Source of the DNA: Deltaproteobacteria bacterium
GTDB taxonomy: Bacteria; Desulfobacterota; Desulfuromonadia; Desulfuromonadales; BM103
Direction of reading: 5' to 3'
Length of the DNA stretch: 64,000 nucleotides
NCBI GenBank assembly: GCA_024279915.1
Contig: JAJRRB010000060.1
Coordinates: 1-64,000 of the forward strand
The position numbers and the translations under genes were made by a program. The first letter of the stretch is position 1; each line of letters opens with the position of its first letter. Shown here piece after piece: positions 1 to 7,386 of this stretch. The notes beneath the pieces are model-generated. The model made no database searches and was not told where the DNA came from. It worked only from the letters and a program-made list of their open reading frames with translations.

Positions 1-2
1 AC

Positions 3-50
3 CGAAAAGGGCAGATCATTGATTCCATCAAAAAGGCTGAAAATCAATAA
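3..50 (+). CDS. C-terminal tail of a gene truncated by the window edge
   Basis: An open frame enters from the left edge and ends at TAA with the tail RKGQIIDSIKKAENQ. The composition is protein-like, but only 15 codons are visible and no family can be named. The DNA just downstream has direct repeats of the sort found at insertion-sequence ends, so this may be the end of a transposition protein. That is inference. Confidence 0.25.
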   Translation, partial: RKGQIIDSIKKAENQ

Positions 51-88
51 CCGTTGCGTCCGTTTCTTTCCCTACTTGATTGTGAGAG

Positions 89-126
89 AAACCGGACAAT
101 TCATTTGCTATTAAACCGGACAATTC
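89..126. repeat. Two perfect 14-bp direct repeats, possible IS terminus
   Basis: The 14-mer AAACCGGACAATTC occurs at 89-102 and again, unchanged, at 113-126, with start-to-start spacing of 24 bp. Repeated short motifs inside an element end are typical of IS21-like and some other insertion sequences. With the truncated frame before it, this could be the right end of an IS. No full element is in the window, so the family is not assigned. Confidence 0.35.
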
Positions 127-185
127 TATTTGTTGACAACACAAATTGTCGCAAAACACGTTGTTCAATCGCAGTACCAGATCCC

Positions 186-272
186 GGTGACACACACCGT
201 ATGTGTCACCGGAGATCGGGGACACATACGGAAGTGTCCCTCATTATGTAAACTTTTGATGATGTTGCTGTC
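186..272. repeat. REP-like double palindrome, copy 1
   Basis: Two adjacent imperfect palindromes: GGTGACACA...TGTGTCACC (186-210) and GGGGACAC...GTGTCCC (218-240). They are followed by a tail (TCATTATGTAAACTTTTGATG) that recurs almost exactly at 2122-2142. The same palindrome type is found at 2099, 2939, 6402 and 12291, so this is a dispersed repeat family. Such elements are often mobilised by REP-associated tyrosine transposases, a remnant of which lies at 2225. Confidence 0.6.
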
Positions 273-417
273 TGCTCTTGAAGAAAGGGGTCAGGTCTTC
301 GTTTGACACTTGTGAGCGGAAAAGTGGGACGTCCATGAAATAATGCGTTGCTATGAAAAAGAAAAAATCACCGTTTGACGCTTTTTATTTATTCAGGGAC
401 GTTTCTCTCTTTTTCAG

Positions 418-463
418 GGTTAAAGGGGACGTTGTTGATAGGTTAAAGGGGACGTTGTTGATA
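418..463. repeat. Perfect tandem duplication of a 23-bp unit
   Basis: The unit GGTTAAAGGGGACGTTGTTG plus ATA is present twice back to back (418-440 and 441-463) with no mismatch. A related phrase, GGGGACGTAGTTG, sits directly after the transposase remnant near 2294, so the unit is probably debris from the same REP-type mobile family. The rest of 51-541 holds no convincing gene. Confidence 0.6.
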
Positions 464-541
464 TATTGACAATCCTGCAATTGTGTTCGCGTGTGGTCAC
501 TAGGATGTGTGTCTTGCTGTGCCGGAGACAACCTGGCTACT

Positions 542-1252
542 TCATCGTTCCTCAGCCATATCTCTTGCCTTTTCCAGTCGTTCAAAAATGAAATCCTCCC
601 GGTCAATATTTCCTCCTGTGGCTGCTTGTATTGCGTAGCCGAAATCATCGTTATCGAGCAGCAGGCCAATCTGCCGAGCGATATAGTCACGGACAGATCG
701 TTTGGATGCAGCAATCTCTGTGACGATGTCTTCACGTCCATCGAACAGGTTTAGGATGTCTTCCATATCATGGCTGCCCTGAGGATCATTATTGCCGCGA
801 CCCTGATACGCCTCCATTTTTGTTGCAATGAAGTAAGTGGGCGTGAGCAGTTTTATAGTTATTGCTTCGGTCAGTTTGTAGGGTTGGGCAGATGCGAAAG
901 CCTCTGAATACCAGCGATTGCTGTAGCCCAGAATCTTTGCATCATCCGGCATGAAGTCGACTTTGAGTCCCCCAAGCCGCATGCGGCAATTGACTTTGTC
1001 TTCGTCGGATTCGGTGAATCCCCTACTTCTCAGCCGTTCCTGAAACGCGACCCATTTTGGATAGCCGACAACGTTGATAATCAGATCGACATCGTCGGTA
1101 TAGCGAACCGCTTCTTTACTGAAATCGTCGGTCAGAAGCAGTCCCGTGGTGCAGCCACCAACAAAGGCTACCTCTTTGAGCATTTCATCGCCCAGGGCTT
1201 TAGCAACGGTGATGATCATTTCTTTGAGCAGATTGTAGGTGTTGTCTATCAT
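542..1252 (-). CDS. AbiEii-type nucleotidyltransferase toxin
   Basis: A 236-residue protein of the minimal nucleotidyltransferase fold. Near residues 28-34 it has the G-G-x-T loop (FVGGCTTGL), followed by an acidic D-D-V-D-L motif near residue 54 that should bind metal, and a later DFMP acidic strand. This matches AbiEii/type IV toxins, which transfer nucleotides to RNA such as tRNA acceptor ends; activity here is inferred from family. Its start overlaps the stop of the preceding gene by 4 bp (ATGA), the usual coupled arrangement of an antitoxin-toxin pair. Phage defence or plasmid-like stabilisation is the expected role. Confidence 0.75.
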   Translation of the reverse strand: MIDNTYNLLKEMIITVAKALGDEMLKEVAFVGGCTTGLLLTDDFSKEAVRYTDDVDLIINVVGYPKWVAFQERLRSRGFTESDEDKVNCRMRLGGLKVDFMPDDAKILGYSNRWYSEAFASAQPYKLTEAITIKLLTPTYFIATKMEAYQGRGNNDPQGSHDMEDILNLFDGREDIVTEIAASKRSVRDYIARQIGLLLDNDDFGYAIQAATGGNIDREDFIFERLEKARDMAEER

Positions 1253-1797
1253 GCTCTGAGTCTTTCGGTGAGAAGTTGCTTAGCAAGTTGTGCTTCTCTG
1301 GGGCTGCCAAGACGAATGGCATCAACCAGAGCGAGATACTCGTATAGCCTTGAATCGCGTTTGACTGCATAAGGAACACTTTTAAAGAGTGGCGTGACCG
1401 ATTGACCTTTGTTTTTACCTTTAGCGTCAGGCCAAACATAAATCATCTCACCTGCCGTCATTAGTTGTCCTTCCAGGACGGGAGCTGCGAAGGCCGTCGG
1501 TATGCCTCGGGTCATTTCCGCTGGTTTGGCCGGAAAGACGTATTTAAGGCCGTAGACAATAAATTCCCTAAGGGCTTTTAGGTTGGGGCGTGGTTGGTTG
1601 GTTTTGCGCTCTTTTTTGAGCAAGCCGACAGAAATGCTGCGATTGAATGAGTTGTTGATTTCGGTTTTTCCGACACCTAATACTTCGGCAAGGCCCCTGG
1701 CCGTGTAAAGACCGGCATCGGCTGATGATGATTCTTCATTCTCCTGAACTTGTAAGCTGGCCAGCTTCAACAGGATGAGTATGTCTTGGCTTTTCAT
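1249..1797 (-). CDS. AbiEi-like winged-helix antitoxin/regulator
   Basis: A 182-residue protein whose N-terminal half (residues 1-65) looks like a winged helix, with a GLAEVLGVGKTEINNSFNRS segment as helix-turn-helix. The ATG at 1797 is chosen because GGAGG lies just upstream; the frame stays open further back, but into a palindrome that is better read as an operator. It is translationally coupled to the nucleotidyltransferase downstream, so it is the likely cognate antitoxin and autorepressor. Similarity to classical AbiEi is by position and fold impression, not by a motif I can verify. Confidence 0.65.
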   Translation of the reverse strand: MKSQDILILLKLASLQVQENEESSSADAGLYTARGLAEVLGVGKTEINNSFNRSISVGLLKKERKTNQPRPNLKALREFIVYGLKYVFPAKPAEMTRGIPTAFAAPVLEGQLMTAGEMIYVWPDAKGKNKGQSVTPLFKSVPYAVKRDSRLYEYLALVDAIRLGSPREAQLAKQLLTERLRA

Positions 1798-1808
1798 AAC
1801 ACCTCCAG

Positions 1809-1834
1809 TGTCCTTTGTCCGCGGACTGTGGACA
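1809..1834. promoter_or_regulatory. 26-bp palindromic operator before the AbiE-like pair
   Basis: The site has the symmetric pattern TGTCC-N3-GTCCGCGGAC-N3-GGACA, centred 25 bp upstream of the antitoxin start. AbiEi proteins are known to repress their own promoters by binding inverted repeats, so this is the obvious candidate binding site. Confidence 0.55.
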
Positions 1835-1864
1835 TGGTGAGCGAGGAGCTTTTGTTTGTCAAGT

Positions 1865-1896
1865 GAATTGCGGGTGAATTGCGGGGAATTGCGGGT
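1865..1896. repeat. Three short direct repeats (GAATTGCGGG)
   Basis: GAATTGCGGG occurs three times in 32 bp with spacings of 11 and 10 bp. One helical turn between copies is the spacing expected of co-operative protein binding. It lies upstream of the AbiE-like operator. Confidence 0.45.
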
Positions 1897-2093
1897 CGGA
1901 CCTGAGCAACTAGCTGATATCAAAGAGTAATAGCCTGAAAAATGGCTCAAAAAGGTCTTAGAGGTATGTTTTTAAGGGTGAAATGGATTTTAATGTAACG
2001 TTCCGGTAACACAATTGTGTCGTATCACTGGAATAAGTTCCGGGCCACTAGCGTTCGTCTTGGATCAGAATATGTTCGACCTGTTGCTTTAAG

Positions 2094-2154
2094 AGATCGG
2101 GGACACTTCCGGAAGTGTCCCTCATTATGTAAACTTTTGATGCTGTTGCTGCCC
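2094..2154. repeat. REP-like palindrome, copy 2
   Basis: Contains GGGACACTTCC/GGAAGTGTCCC as a perfect 22-bp palindrome (2100-2121). It then has the same tail as the copy at 218-272, differing at only a few positions over about 60 bp. It stands 70 bp before the transposase remnant, as REP elements commonly flank RayT genes. Confidence 0.6.
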
Positions 2155-2224
2155 GTTTATTCTTCATTTACAATGCAATCTGATTTTATTGTTTTTATGC
2201 TATGACATTTCAGGGGAGGGGATT

Positions 2225-2293
2225 ATGCCGCGCAATTCAAGAGTGGTAGCTATTGGCTATCCATATCACGTCACTCAACGCGGAACAGTTTAG
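2225..2293 (+). pseudogene. Truncated REP-associated tyrosine transposase (RayT/TnpA-REP)
   Basis: A good ribosome site (GGGGAGGGG) precedes an ATG encoding MPRNSRVVAIGYPYHVTQRG, then two codons and TAG. This is the characteristic N-terminus of Y1 (IS200-like) REP-associated transposases, which normally run on for about 200 further residues. Here the frame stops after 22 codons, and what follows is repeat debris rather than the rest of the gene. It is a non-functional relic and explains the palindromic repeats around it. Confidence 0.7.
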
Positions 2294-2371
2294 GGGACGT
2301 AGTTGCTTTATTGCTTTGATAACAAGGGGTCGTTGTTTGAACTTTCCATTACAAACACGACGTGCAAAGAG

Positions 2372-2638
2372 CTACTTATAGACTTGCCTGCGATGGTCTG
2401 CCGAGATGACCAGAATCCGCATGAAATTATCTTGTATTTCACAGAGCACTCGATAATCTCCAACCCGATATCTCCATAACTCTCCGAGAGGACCCGACAG
2501 CGCCTTGCCGCGAGTTCGAGGGTTTTCGAGAGGCGCTATTTTGTCATCCAGGTAATCAAGGATTCGTCTAGCTGCTTGTCTGTCCAGTTTGCGAAGTTGA
2601 GTCGCCGCCGTCTTGGTGTACTCAATTGTCCAAGGCAA
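2372..2638 (-). CDS. RelE/ParE-family toxin
   Basis: An 88-residue basic protein of the RelE/ParE fold. Visible family marks are the N-terminal YTKTAATQLRKLD helix, the LSGPLGELWRYRVGDYRVLCEI strand pair (L-W-R-x-R-x-G-D-Y-R) and the ending SADHRRQVYK. RelE members cut mRNA on the ribosome and ParE members poison gyrase; the ending H-R-x-x-V-Y favours RelE. Its start lies inside the end of the antitoxin gene (17-bp overlap), so the pair is co-translated. Confidence 0.85.
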   Translation of the reverse strand: MPWTIEYTKTAATQLRKLDRQAARRILDYLDDKIAPLENPRTRGKALSGPLGELWRYRVGDYRVLCEIQDNFMRILVISADHRRQVYK

Positions 2639-2849
2639 GAGATTTTCTCACGTCAGCAGAAGAAAGGATCTCTTCCTCGTCTTTGCGAACCCTTTCCAGG
2701 ATATCAGCCGCCAGGTAGTAATCTTCAAGATCCTCCATGCCGCGAGTAATCAACTCGCGAAGATAAAAAGCCTTGGTGCGTCCGGTTTTGGTCGCGAGAA
2801 AATTCAATCTTTCCTCAACCCCCGGCTCCAAACGTATAGATGTGGCCAT
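2622..2849 (-). CDS. Ribbon-helix-helix antitoxin of the RelE-like toxin
   Basis: A 75-residue protein beginning MATSIRLEPGVEERLNFLA, a beta strand plus helix typical of ribbon-helix-helix (MetJ/Arc) DNA-binding antitoxins. The acidic C-terminal half is the usual toxin-binding segment. AAGGAG lies just upstream of the ATG. It should neutralise the toxin and repress the shared promoter. Confidence 0.8.
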   Translation of the reverse strand: MATSIRLEPGVEERLNFLATKTGRTKAFYLRELITRGMEDLEDYYLAADILERVRKDEEEILSSADVRKSLALDN

Positions 2850-2861
2850 AAAGACTCCTTG

Positions 2862-2895
2862 GTGATACTTGTATTCAATGTATTCAACATATCAC
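2862..2895. promoter_or_regulatory. Probable operator of the RelE-type toxin-antitoxin pair
   Basis: Outer inverted arms GTGATA...TATCAC enclose two direct copies of TTGAATACA (read on the minus strand), immediately before the antitoxin's ribosome site. Paired short repeats of this kind are the usual binding sites of ribbon-helix-helix dimers. Confidence 0.5.
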
Positions 2896-2938
2896 GAATT
2901 TCATGGAAATGGAAATTCTTTTCCTGCCGGGAAGTATG

Positions 2939-2962
2939 GGGGACACCCCCGTAAGTGTCCCC
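2939..2962. repeat. REP-like palindrome, copy 3
   Basis: GGGGACACCCCCGTAAGTGTCCCC, with outer arms of 8 bp, lies ten bases past the end of the metallo-hydrolase gene. It belongs to the same family as the copies at 218, 2099 and 6402, and could also serve as a 3' hairpin for that transcript. Confidence 0.55.
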
Positions 2963-2972
2963 AATTTAAAGG

Positions 2973-4355
2973 TTAGTCGACGGTGATGACGAGTTGTTCC
3001 AGTTGTTTTCGTAACACTTGCTGCGCATCAGATTCGCCATGGACCAGACGAACATGCTGTGGTGTTTTGCGCATGCGCTTTATGAAGTTGACCAAGTTTC
3101 TCTGGTCAGCGTGTGCAGAGTAGCCGGAAATGGTATGGATGCGGGCGCGGATGTCGTAGCGTTTGTCGTCGAGGATGACGTAGCCACCTCGGTGACCGTA
3201 CTTTTGAATGGCTCGTCCCGGTGTGCCAGAGGCCTGGTAGCCGCTGAAGAGAATGTCGGTGCGTGGGTCGCCGATCATTGCCTTTAAGTAGTTGACGATG
3301 CGGCCGCCACTGCACATGCCCGATGCGGCAATGACGATGCAGGGCCGTGCCTTACGTTTCAAGTAGTCGACAGTGTGCAAATGGTCCTGGTGGTTGTCGA
3401 TGGTGGTTAGCTGCTCGAAAGCAAGAGGCTTACGACCACGTTTGAGTGTGCCCTTGGCTTCGGCATCCCAAAAGGGTTGCAGTTCTCGATAGAGTTTGGT
3501 GAAACGACTGGCAAGAGGTGAATCAAGAATAATTTCCAGTTCTTCCCAGGGCAGATTGCGCGCGGCAAATCTTTGTCGGTTGCGGTGGATTAATTCCTCG
3601 ATTTCGTAAAGCAATTCCTGAGTGCGGCCAATGCTGAAGGCTGGGATAAGGATGACGCCGCGATCTTGAAGCGCAAGTTCGATCATCCTTTGTAACTTTT
3701 CTTTGCGTTCTTTGCGGCTTTCGTGTTGGCGATTGCCATAGGTGCTTTCCAGTACCACCAGATCGGCTCCATAGGGTGGCTTGGGTGCAGGTAGCAGCGG
3801 GGCGTAAGGTGCACCGAGATCGCCGGAGAAAAGAATTCGTGCCGATTGGCCAGTGCTTGTTTTTATCCGACATTCCAGGTACGCGGAACCCAGTATGTGT
3901 CCGGCGGGTTGCAGACGGATTTCAAGAGAATCCTTTGCTTTGGTGTCAATGAGATGCCAATTGTTGTACTCGAGTGGGTGCAGCTGGTTTTCGATAATTT
4001 CGAGAAAGTGCCTGATTTTGCGACGTTCGCGGGTAAAACTGATTTTCAGGGCATCTTCCAGTACTGTGGGCAAAAGCATGGCCGTGGGTTGGCTGCAATA
4101 AATTGGTCCTTTGAAGCCAGCAGCCAGTAGGTAAGGCAGACGGCCAACATGATCTATGTGCACATGAGTGAGAACCAGACCACAAAGATGATCAACGGCG
4201 AAGTTGACCTCAAGCTGTTCACCGGCCTCACGACCTTGAAAGAGTCCGCAGTCGATGAGCAGGCCGCTACCTCCGCGAAGTTGGAGTTCATGGCATGATC
4301 CTGTTACGCTATGGCGCGCCCCGTGGTGGATAAGTTTGTAACCAGTTTTTGACAT
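2973..4355 (-). CDS. Beta-CASP metallo-beta-lactamase-fold RNA hydrolase
   Basis: A 460-residue protein with the metallo-beta-lactamase signature HVHIDH at residues 64-69, a GDLGAP metal ligand segment, and C-terminal beta-CASP motifs (SGMCSGGR, SGYQASGTPGR, SGYSAHADQ). This is the YSH1/CPSF-73-like bacterial family, expected to act as a zinc-dependent RNA endo- or exonuclease in the cytoplasm. The ATG at 4355 is chosen because the 53 residues that could be added in frame are AT-rich and unlike the family. It seems to be a single-gene unit. Confidence 0.85.
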   Translation of the reverse strand: MSKTGYKLIHHGARHSVTGSCHELQLRGGSGLLIDCGLFQGREAGEQLEVNFAVDHLCGLVLTHVHIDHVGRLPYLLAAGFKGPIYCSQPTAMLLPTVLEDALKISFTRERRKIRHFLEIIENQLHPLEYNNWHLIDTKAKDSLEIRLQPAGHILGSAYLECRIKTSTGQSARILFSGDLGAPYAPLLPAPKPPYGADLVVLESTYGNRQHESRKERKEKLQRMIELALQDRGVILIPAFSIGRTQELLYEIEELIHRNRQRFAARNLPWEELEIILDSPLASRFTKLYRELQPFWDAEAKGTLKRGRKPLAFEQLTTIDNHQDHLHTVDYLKRKARPCIVIAASGMCSGGRIVNYLKAMIGDPRTDILFSGYQASGTPGRAIQKYGHRGGYVILDDKRYDIRARIHTISGYSAHADQRNLVNFIKRMRKTPQHVRLVHGESDAQQVLRKQLEQLVITVD

Positions 4356-4579
4356 GGTGTGGTCCTGGATAAGCTTTTCGAGAAAAATGACGGCAACGGA
4401 ATGATTATGTTTTTTAATCGATAGAGATGTTAACTTAAAAAAATAAAATATTCTATAGTTGAGCACGCTGATATAGCGATAAATTTTTAGGCGCGTGTTT
4501 TGCAAGCAATACATATAGACGTGACTTGTGCCATTTTGTTTGAGTGTGGCAAAGCTTGTTTGTGTACAACCCCTTAGGG

Positions 4580-4607
4580 TTGATTTATTTCGATATTTCG
4601 CTATATT
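4580..4607 (+). promoter_or_regulatory. Sigma-70-like promoter of the FG-GAP gene
   Basis: TTGATT (4580-4585) and TATATT (4602-4607) are separated by 16 bp, about 100 bp before the start codon. The leader contains a short CTTGC/GGCAAG hairpin. The 350-bp gap on this side of the metallo-hydrolase otherwise shows nothing recognisable. Confidence 0.5.
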
Positions 4608-4705
4608 AGAAGAGCTTTTCAGGACGGTTGTCTTGCGTGTAAGGCAAGTCTGATCGTTTCTGATTTATGATTTACAATCGCAATGTCGGTGAAAAGGAGA
4701 AAGCC

Positions 4706-6130
4706 ATGAGTAAAAAGGCAGGTATTTGGCTGACAAGCGTCGCACTGCTTGTTCTGGCGGCTGGTCCAGCCCTCGGTCAGGAGTTTGTTGACGTTTCAAA
4801 GCAGGCGGGTGTCGCCGATGATGGGCTCGGTAAAGGTGTCGCTTTTGCTGATATCAACAACGATGGATTCGTCGACCTGTATGTCTCGAATAAGGGGGGT
4901 AGCAACAAACTCTTCCTCAATAATGGTGACGGCACTTTCAAGGATGTTACCGCCATTGCCGGAGCTGGCATCGACTCTCCAGGCTTCACCATGGGGAGTG
5001 TGTTTGGTGATTATGATAACGATGGCGACGTCGATCTTTATCTGGCCACTGGTGGCCAGTATGAAATCGAAGCTAACCGTCTTTTCTCTAACAATGGCGA
5101 CGGCACTTTCACGGATGTGACTGCTGCTGCTGGTGTCGGCCTCAAGGAGTTCACCTACTCCGCAAGTTTTGCCGATTACGACAACGACGGTGATCTTGAC
5201 CTCTACTGTGCCAACTACGGCGTCGGCGCCAAGAACGTGCTCTTTGCCAATAATGGCGATGGTACTTTCACTGACGTGACTGATGCTGCCGGTGTCGGCG
5301 ACAAGTCGTGGAGCTGGATGGGCATCTGGTCAGATATTGATAATGACGGCGATGTTGACCTCTATGTTGTCAATGGTCGTTATCCTGCCGGTGAGCCGAA
5401 CAAACTTTACGTCAATAATGGCAACGGTACTTTTGTTGAAGGTTCTGCTGCTGCTGGTGTTAATGATGGCAACTGGGGGCTCGGTGGCAGCTTTGCTGAC
5501 ATCGACAACGACGGCGACCAGGATCTTTTCGTTTCTAACTATATTGGTGGCAACACTCTGTACCTGAACGACGGCGCAGGTTCTTTCACCAAGGCCAGCC
5601 ACAAGATTGCTACTGAAGAAGAGGGCTGGGGCAAGGGTCCGACCTTCGGCGATGTCGACAATGACGGTGACCTCGATCTGTACGAGGGTGACTGCAAGCT
5701 GGCGAACCAGATGTACATGAACGATGGCAAGGGCAATTTTGTCAACGTGGCTGATGATCAGCCGCAACTGCAGTGCGCGACTGTCCGCACCAAGGGCACT
5801 GCTTTTGCCGATATCGATAACGATGGCGACCTTGACCTTTATGTGATCAACTGGGGTGCCGAGAACAAGCTTTACAAGAACACCCAGAACGATGGCAACT
5901 GGCTCAAGATTGCTGGCCTCGGTTTTGGCACCAAGGTTGCCCTCTATGATGGGGAGCAGTTGGTTGCTACCCGTGAGGTCAGGTCAGCCACTGGTTTCTG
6001 CGCCCAAGAGCCATCAGTGGTTCATTTCGGTGCCAAAGCTGGCAAGACTTATACTGCCAGGATTTTTGTACCTGGTAGTGAGGCTACAAGCCTGACGGTT
6101 AAGGCTGGTCAGTTCGTTAACGTTAAGTAA
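4706..6130 (+). CDS. Secreted FG-GAP (VCBS) repeat protein with UnbV-like C-terminus
   Basis: A 474-residue exported protein with a signal peptide (MSKKAGIWLTSVALLVLAAGPALG). At least seven repeats carry a calcium-binding loop of the type D-x-D-N-D-G-D-x-D-L-Y, the pattern of FG-GAP beta-propeller blades. The last ~70 residues resemble the ASPIC/UnbV domain of CRTAC1-like proteins. The ATG at 4706 has AAGGAGA before it and begins the signal peptide. It probably folds as a calcium-stabilised extracytoplasmic propeller; ligand unknown. The near-identical blades give internally repetitive DNA. A tiny ORF follows before the terminator. Confidence 0.8.
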   Translation: MSKKAGIWLTSVALLVLAAGPALGQEFVDVSKQAGVADDGLGKGVAFADINNDGFVDLYVSNKGGSNKLFLNNGDGTFKDVTAIAGAGIDSPGFTMGSVFGDYDNDGDVDLYLATGGQYEIEANRLFSNNGDGTFTDVTAAAGVGLKEFTYSASFADYDNDGDLDLYCANYGVGAKNVLFANNGDGTFTDVTDAAGVGDKSWSWMGIWSDIDNDGDVDLYVVNGRYPAGEPNKLYVNNGNGTFVEGSAAAGVNDGNWGLGGSFADIDNDGDQDLFVSNYIGGNTLYLNDGAGSFTKASHKIATEEEGWGKGPTFGDVDNDGDLDLYEGDCKLANQMYMNDGKGNFVNVADDQPQLQCATVRTKGTAFADIDNDGDLDLYVINWGAENKLYKNTQNDGNWLKIAGLGFGTKVALYDGEQLVATREVRSATGFCAQEPSVVHFGAKAGKTYTARIFVPGSEATSLTVKAGQFVNVK

Positions 6131-6201
6131 AGCATTCGTCAAAGATAACCATAAAACCGGGGCTTGTTCTCTGATGAACAGCTCTCACAGAGGAGGATGT
6201 T

Positions 6202-6258
6202 ATGAAAAAGTATCTGAAGCCAAGAGTTGTGGGGAGCAGTAACGTACATCCCTGCTAA
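6202..6258 (+). CDS. 18-residue peptide ORF, MKKYLKPRVVGSSNVHPC
   Basis: A short ORF with an excellent ribosome site (GAGGAGG, about 7 bases before ATG) and a stop directly before a strong terminator. It lies in the 3' region of the FG-GAP transcript. The peptide is basic at the N-terminus and ends in HPC. It has no signal peptide. The initiation site, clean end and terminator support real translation. A modified-peptide precursor is one possibility, but no maturase gene is nearby; a leader peptide or chance ORF are alternatives. Confidence 0.5.
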   Translation: MKKYLKPRVVGSSNVHPC

Positions 6259-6269
6259 AGAGACAAGAT

Positions 6270-6297
6270 AAAGAGCCGGCGAGAGCCGGCTCTTTTC
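6270..6297 (+). terminator. Rho-independent terminator of the FG-GAP/small-peptide unit
   Basis: AAAGAGCCGGC-GAGA-GCCGGCTCTTTT: an 11-bp stem with a GAGA tetraloop, followed by T-rich sequence. Confidence 0.85.
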
Positions 6298-6401
6298 TTT
6301 TGGTTAATTTTTGAAGTCAAAAGTAATAAGTAAAAAGTTTTTCACCTTTTGACCTTCCCTCAGTTTAGTGGACACCAAATTAGGCGACAAGCTTGGGAAA
6401 C

Positions 6402-6424
6402 GGGGACATACGGTATGTGTCCCC
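6402..6424. repeat. REP-like palindrome, copy 4
   Basis: GGGGACATACGGTATGTGTCCCC, an imperfect 23-bp inverted repeat of the same family as those at 218 and 2099. It stands just past the 3' end of the lipoprotein gene at 6441-7202. Confidence 0.55.
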
Positions 6425-6440
6425 ACTTCAATAAAGCTGT

Positions 6441-7202
6441 TTACTGCTTATCACCCGCCAATTCAATTCCGATATCATCAAACATCAAGCTGTTGCGATC
6501 GTGTGTTCCTTCACGGAAGAGAACGACATGAATCATGCGAGTCTCTGTTCCGGTAGTGAAGGTGAATGTGTGTTCGCCATCTGTCGATCCGGTTATGCGT
6601 TGGCCTTCGTGGCTGCCCCGGTAGTGCTGCTTGAGCAGCTCTTTTGTGTATTGGGCGGGAATCCAGAGGAATTCATTGAATTCGAGAATGCCGATTCCAG
6701 CCGAAGCGCCTTCTGCAAGCTCGGAGATGAGTTTGAAGGATACTTGGTATTCAGTCTGTGGTTCGACTGCAAGTGGTGAGAAGAAGCCCACAGAGTCGAT
6801 GGTTTTGATGCTGCGGAAAGCCCAGCCGCGACGGCCCGTGGACTGCTCTTCGACCACTCCAGTGACCTTGATCAAGTGCTCGATAAAGGTGTTCCAGTAA
6901 GGCAGGCGGTCGCTGTCATCAGCAGGGCGGAAATCTCCAGCACGGGGGAATAGCGAGAGTTGTGGTTCACCTTGAAAGTCTTCGAAGATTGGCGGTGTGG
7001 GCGGTTCCTGGTTTGTTTGTTCTGACGGAGCTCGTTCTTCAGTCTTTTCGTTCTGATCTGTAGTTGCTACGGTCTCTTTGGTCACGTCCTTGGTTTTTTG
7101 TACGGCCTGCGGCGGAGTTCCAGCAGGTTGTTGAGTCTCTTCCTGACAACCGGTGGCAAAGATCAGAGCGAGGCAAAGGGTTACAAGTATCAGTGGGCGC
7201 AT
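6441..7202 (-). CDS. Lipoprotein of unknown function
   Basis: A 253-residue protein with a lipoprotein signal (MRPLILVTLCLALIFATGC, modified Cys at 19). A Glu/Gln/Pro/Thr-rich linker (about residues 20-75) follows, then a domain of about 175 residues rich in beta strands. The latter part (YQVSFKLISEL...; HTFTFTTGTETRMIHVVLF...; FDDIGIEL) resembles carbohydrate-binding-module jelly rolls, which end in a similar acidic D-D-I strand. It should be membrane-anchored in the envelope. Divergent from the gene at 7387; no partner gene is apparent. Confidence 0.65.
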   Translation of the reverse strand: MRPLILVTLCLALIFATGCQEETQQPAGTPPQAVQKTKDVTKETVATTDQNEKTEERAPSEQTNQEPPTPPIFEDFQGEPQLSLFPRAGDFRPADDSDRLPYWNTFIEHLIKVTGVVEEQSTGRRGWAFRSIKTIDSVGFFSPLAVEPQTEYQVSFKLISELAEGASAGIGILEFNEFLWIPAQYTKELLKQHYRGSHEGQRITGSTDGEHTFTFTTGTETRMIHVVLFREGTHDRNSLMFDDIGIELAGDKQ

Positions 7203-7386
7203 GTGAGTGCCTCTATGGTTGGCAAAGTTCCCGCATTATAGGCGAGATGACATCGTGAATCCAGTGTGAACGGCTATGCAGGTTTTGCCGATAGACTGAT
7301 GATAATCCGGCAGAAATGTTGACCGATTACGTGCAGGGACGTTAGTATCAGCAGTGTATGAAATAATGTCATTTAAGGGCGTCTCT

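Noticed and set aside
418-463. CRISPR repeats
   Set aside because: Only two copies, directly adjacent, without spacers. No CRISPR array is seen anywhere in the window.
4550-4570. TGGCAAAGCTTGTTT as a sigma-54 promoter of the FG-GAP gene
   Set aside because: The GG-GC spacing and the -12 GC are wrong; a sigma-70-like pair just downstream fits better.
4706-6130. Integrin-like or toxin function for the FG-GAP protein
   Set aside because: Only the propeller repeats and an UnbV-like end are visible; nothing supports a more specific role.
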